From positions 1 through 7,140 of the forward strand of contig CAUZEO010000277.1 of assembly GCA_963578625.1 (NCBI GenBank): a stretch of DNA of 7,140 bases. Reading direction: 5' to 3'. Below are positions 6,115 to 7,140 of the stretch, one piece after another (the first letter of the stretch is position 1; each line of letters begins with the position of its first letter). The notes below the pieces were generated by a model that was given only the letters and a program-made list of their open reading frames with translations, did no database searches and had not been told where the DNA came from. This stretch comes from CAUZEO01 sp963578625. Its GTDB lineage: Bacteria; Verrucomicrobiota; Kiritimatiellia; SLOV01. Both the position numbers and the translations under genes were made by a program.

Positions 6115-6346
6115 CCGAAACGGCTGCGACGGGTACGGCTCACGGCCTTCGAATTACCGAGGTTCCGCTATGAGAGCCCAAAGAAACCTCACAAAGTTCA
6201 CGACCAGCGCACTGGTTTGGACGCAGTCTCGTCCATCGATACGAGGTCACCGTCCTTGAAGTTTAAATTAACTGCAAGACCACGATTTCAAGCTGATATT
6301 CATGCGGAAGGTACTTGCACACCGTCTTTTTTTCATCGTTAGGGTT

Positions 6347-6376
6347 TTGTCCGCGCCATACCGGTTTGAGTATAAA
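6347..6376 (+). promoter_or_regulatory. Candidate sigma-70 promoter for the ABC exporter gene
   Basis: A -35-like TTGTCC (6347-6352, 4 of 6 matches to TTGACA) is followed after 18 nt by a -10-like TATAAA (6371-6376, 5 of 6 matches to TATAAT) in an AT-richer stretch. It would give a leader of roughly 105 nt before the ATG at 6488. The match is moderate and untested. Confidence 0.35.
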
Positions 6377-6487
6377 ATTGAAGCTTGCAACGACCTTTCG
6401 CCGGACCCATAGTGTGCGGCTGGTCATTTTCTCGATTCGGGACGTCGTGCCGGTCCGCAAGAAGCTGTACAAAGGACCGTTGTCCCC

Positions 6488-7140
6488 ATGATAGTAAAAA
6501 ATGAAGACGAACCGCCGATGGCGGAGTCGGAACGCTACTCGAATGGGCGGCTCATCCGGCGACTACTCCAATTTAGTTGGCGATATCGAAGCGGCTGCAT
6601 TCGTGTGCTCAGCCTCCATGTCGTAATCCTGGCCTTCCAACTGGGGGGCATCGGGTTTGCCGGACTGGGCATTGATTATATTCGCCACCAGGCGGAACCC
6701 GAGGCAGCGATGCCCCAATGGCCGCTCGGCATCTCGCCGCCGGCCGGCGCATCCCCCTTGGCAGTACTCCTGCTCATTGCCGGGCTCATCGCCGGCCTCG
6801 CCGCGCTACGCGGCTTTCTGAGCTACATCTGCGCCGTACAAACCGGGATCGTCGTGCAGCGCAAAATCGTGGTGGACCTCCGGGCCCGTGTCTACGACAA
6901 ACTCCAGCGGCTCGGCTTCCGGTTCTATGACGAGAACGACAGCAGCACCATCATCAATCGCGTCACCAAAGACGTGCAAAGTACCCGCATATTCATCGAC
7001 GGGGTCATCGTTCAGGTCATCGTTATGGCGATCTCGCTGTGTCTCTGCTTCGTCTACATGGTGAACATTCACCTGCCGTTAACACTCGCCTGCCTCGCCA
7101 CCACCCCGCTGCTCTGGTTCATCGCGGCCACATTTTCCCG
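6488..7140 (+). CDS. ABC exporter, transmembrane domain (5' part, runs off the window)
   Basis: An open frame from ATG 6488 to the window edge encodes the first 217 residues of a type IV (MsbA/Sav1866-like) ABC exporter half-transporter. After a polar cytoplasmic N-terminus come hydrophobic segments at about 38-62, 91-116, 172-193 and 197-216. Between segments 2 and 3 is the signature cytoplasmic block: V-V-D-L-R-A-R-V-Y-D-K-L-Q-R-L (128-142), F-R-F-Y-D-E (144-149), and I-I-N-R-V-T-K-D-V (155-163), matching the LR..L..HL..L...FFD...G.L.SR...D pattern of the family. The loop between segments 1 and 2 is long and Pro/Ala-rich. The nucleotide-binding domain would be beyond the window, so substrate and fused or separate ATPase cannot be told. 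AAAGGA (6471-6476) lies 11 nt before the ATG. The frame is closed upstream by a TAG at 6410. An internal ATG at 6518 is an alternative start. The gene is divergent from the parE operon. Confidence 0.88.
   Translation, partial: MIVKNEDEPPMAESERYSNGRLIRRLLQFSWRYRSGCIRVLSLHVVILAFQLGGIGFAGLGIDYIRHQAEPEAAMPQWPLGISPPAGASPLAVLLLIAGLIAGLAALRGFLSYICAVQTGIVVQRKIVVDLRARVYDKLQRLGFRFYDENDSSTIINRVTKDVQSTRIFIDGVIVQVIVMAISLCLCFVYMVNIHLPLTLACLATTPLLWFIAATFS

Larger units (their letters stand above)
5864..6487. other. Divergent intergenic region between parE and the ABC exporter gene
   Basis: About 620 nt separate the two divergent starts. It should hold promoters for both transcription units. Local open frames (for example 6100-6342 forward and 6263-6472 reverse) encode basic, low-quality proteins without recognisable motifs, so I do not call them genes. 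The part from about 6245 to 6410 is visibly more AT-rich than the genes. Structures seen are a spaced direct repeat (6002-6018), a 5-bp stem GGGTC/GACCC (6027-6031 and 6039-6043), an A/T dyad (6102-6114) and a promoter-like pair (6347-6376). I find no convincing sigma-70 promoter on the reverse strand for parE. Confidence 0.6.

Noticed and set aside
6304..6333. Possible intrinsic terminator before a run of seven T (6327-6333)
   Set aside because: Only a 3-bp GGT/ACC stem can be formed upstream of the T-run, too weak for a terminator, and no gene ends just before it.
6100..6342. Forward open frame of 80 codons in the divergent gap
   Set aside because: Highly basic, no hydrophobic core or motif, and no ribosome-binding site; more likely intergenic DNA.
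6263..6472. Reverse open frame of 69 codons in the divergent gap
   Set aside because: No recognisable motif and it overlaps the promoter-like sequence and leader of the exporter gene.

Overview
The window looks like ordinary bacterial chromosome of moderate GC content. It probably comes from the Planctomycetota-Verrucomicrobiota-Chlamydiota (PVC) group or a relative. This is an inference from the topoisomerase IV proteins, whose motifs (an N-I-A-G step before HPHG, the GQGNFGN block, and an S-R-Y-I-E-C context for the active tyrosine) resemble the second type IIA topoisomerase pair of Chlamydiae and Verrucomicrobia and, less closely, Bacteroidota ParC. No database search could be run, so the lineage is tentative.

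Layout. Bases 1-72 are the 3' end of an unidentified forward gene. Bases 73-525 are a convergent intergenic region packed with short repeats: a degenerate 7-8 nt tandem tract, a hairpin, a 9-nt-periodic inverted repeat, a cluster of nested palindromes, and an AATGTC-type inverted repeat that runs into the end of pssA. Bases 526-5863 are a reverse-strand cluster read in the order parE, parC, psd, pssA. parE/parC overlap by 4 nt (GTGA), parC/psd are 33 nt apart, and psd/pssA overlap by 4 nt (ATGA). This looks like one operon. Bases 5864-6487 are a long divergent intergenic region. From 6488 to the window end, on the forward strand, lies the first part of a polytopic ABC exporter subunit that continues beyond the window.

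How the genes work together. ParE (ATPase and TOPRIM) and ParC (DNA cleavage and gate) form the topoisomerase IV heterotetramer that unlinks daughter chromosomes. PssA makes phosphatidylserine from CDP-diacylglycerol and serine, and Psd decarboxylates it to phosphatidylethanolamine. The apparent operon therefore joins chromosome decatenation with phosphatidylethanolamine synthesis.

I see no CRISPR array, mobile-element gene, tRNA, rRNA or defence system. The most interesting points are the atypical residues at fluoroquinolone-relevant positions in both topoisomerase subunits, the coupling of topoisomerase IV genes with phospholipid genes, and the repeat-dense convergent intergenic region.
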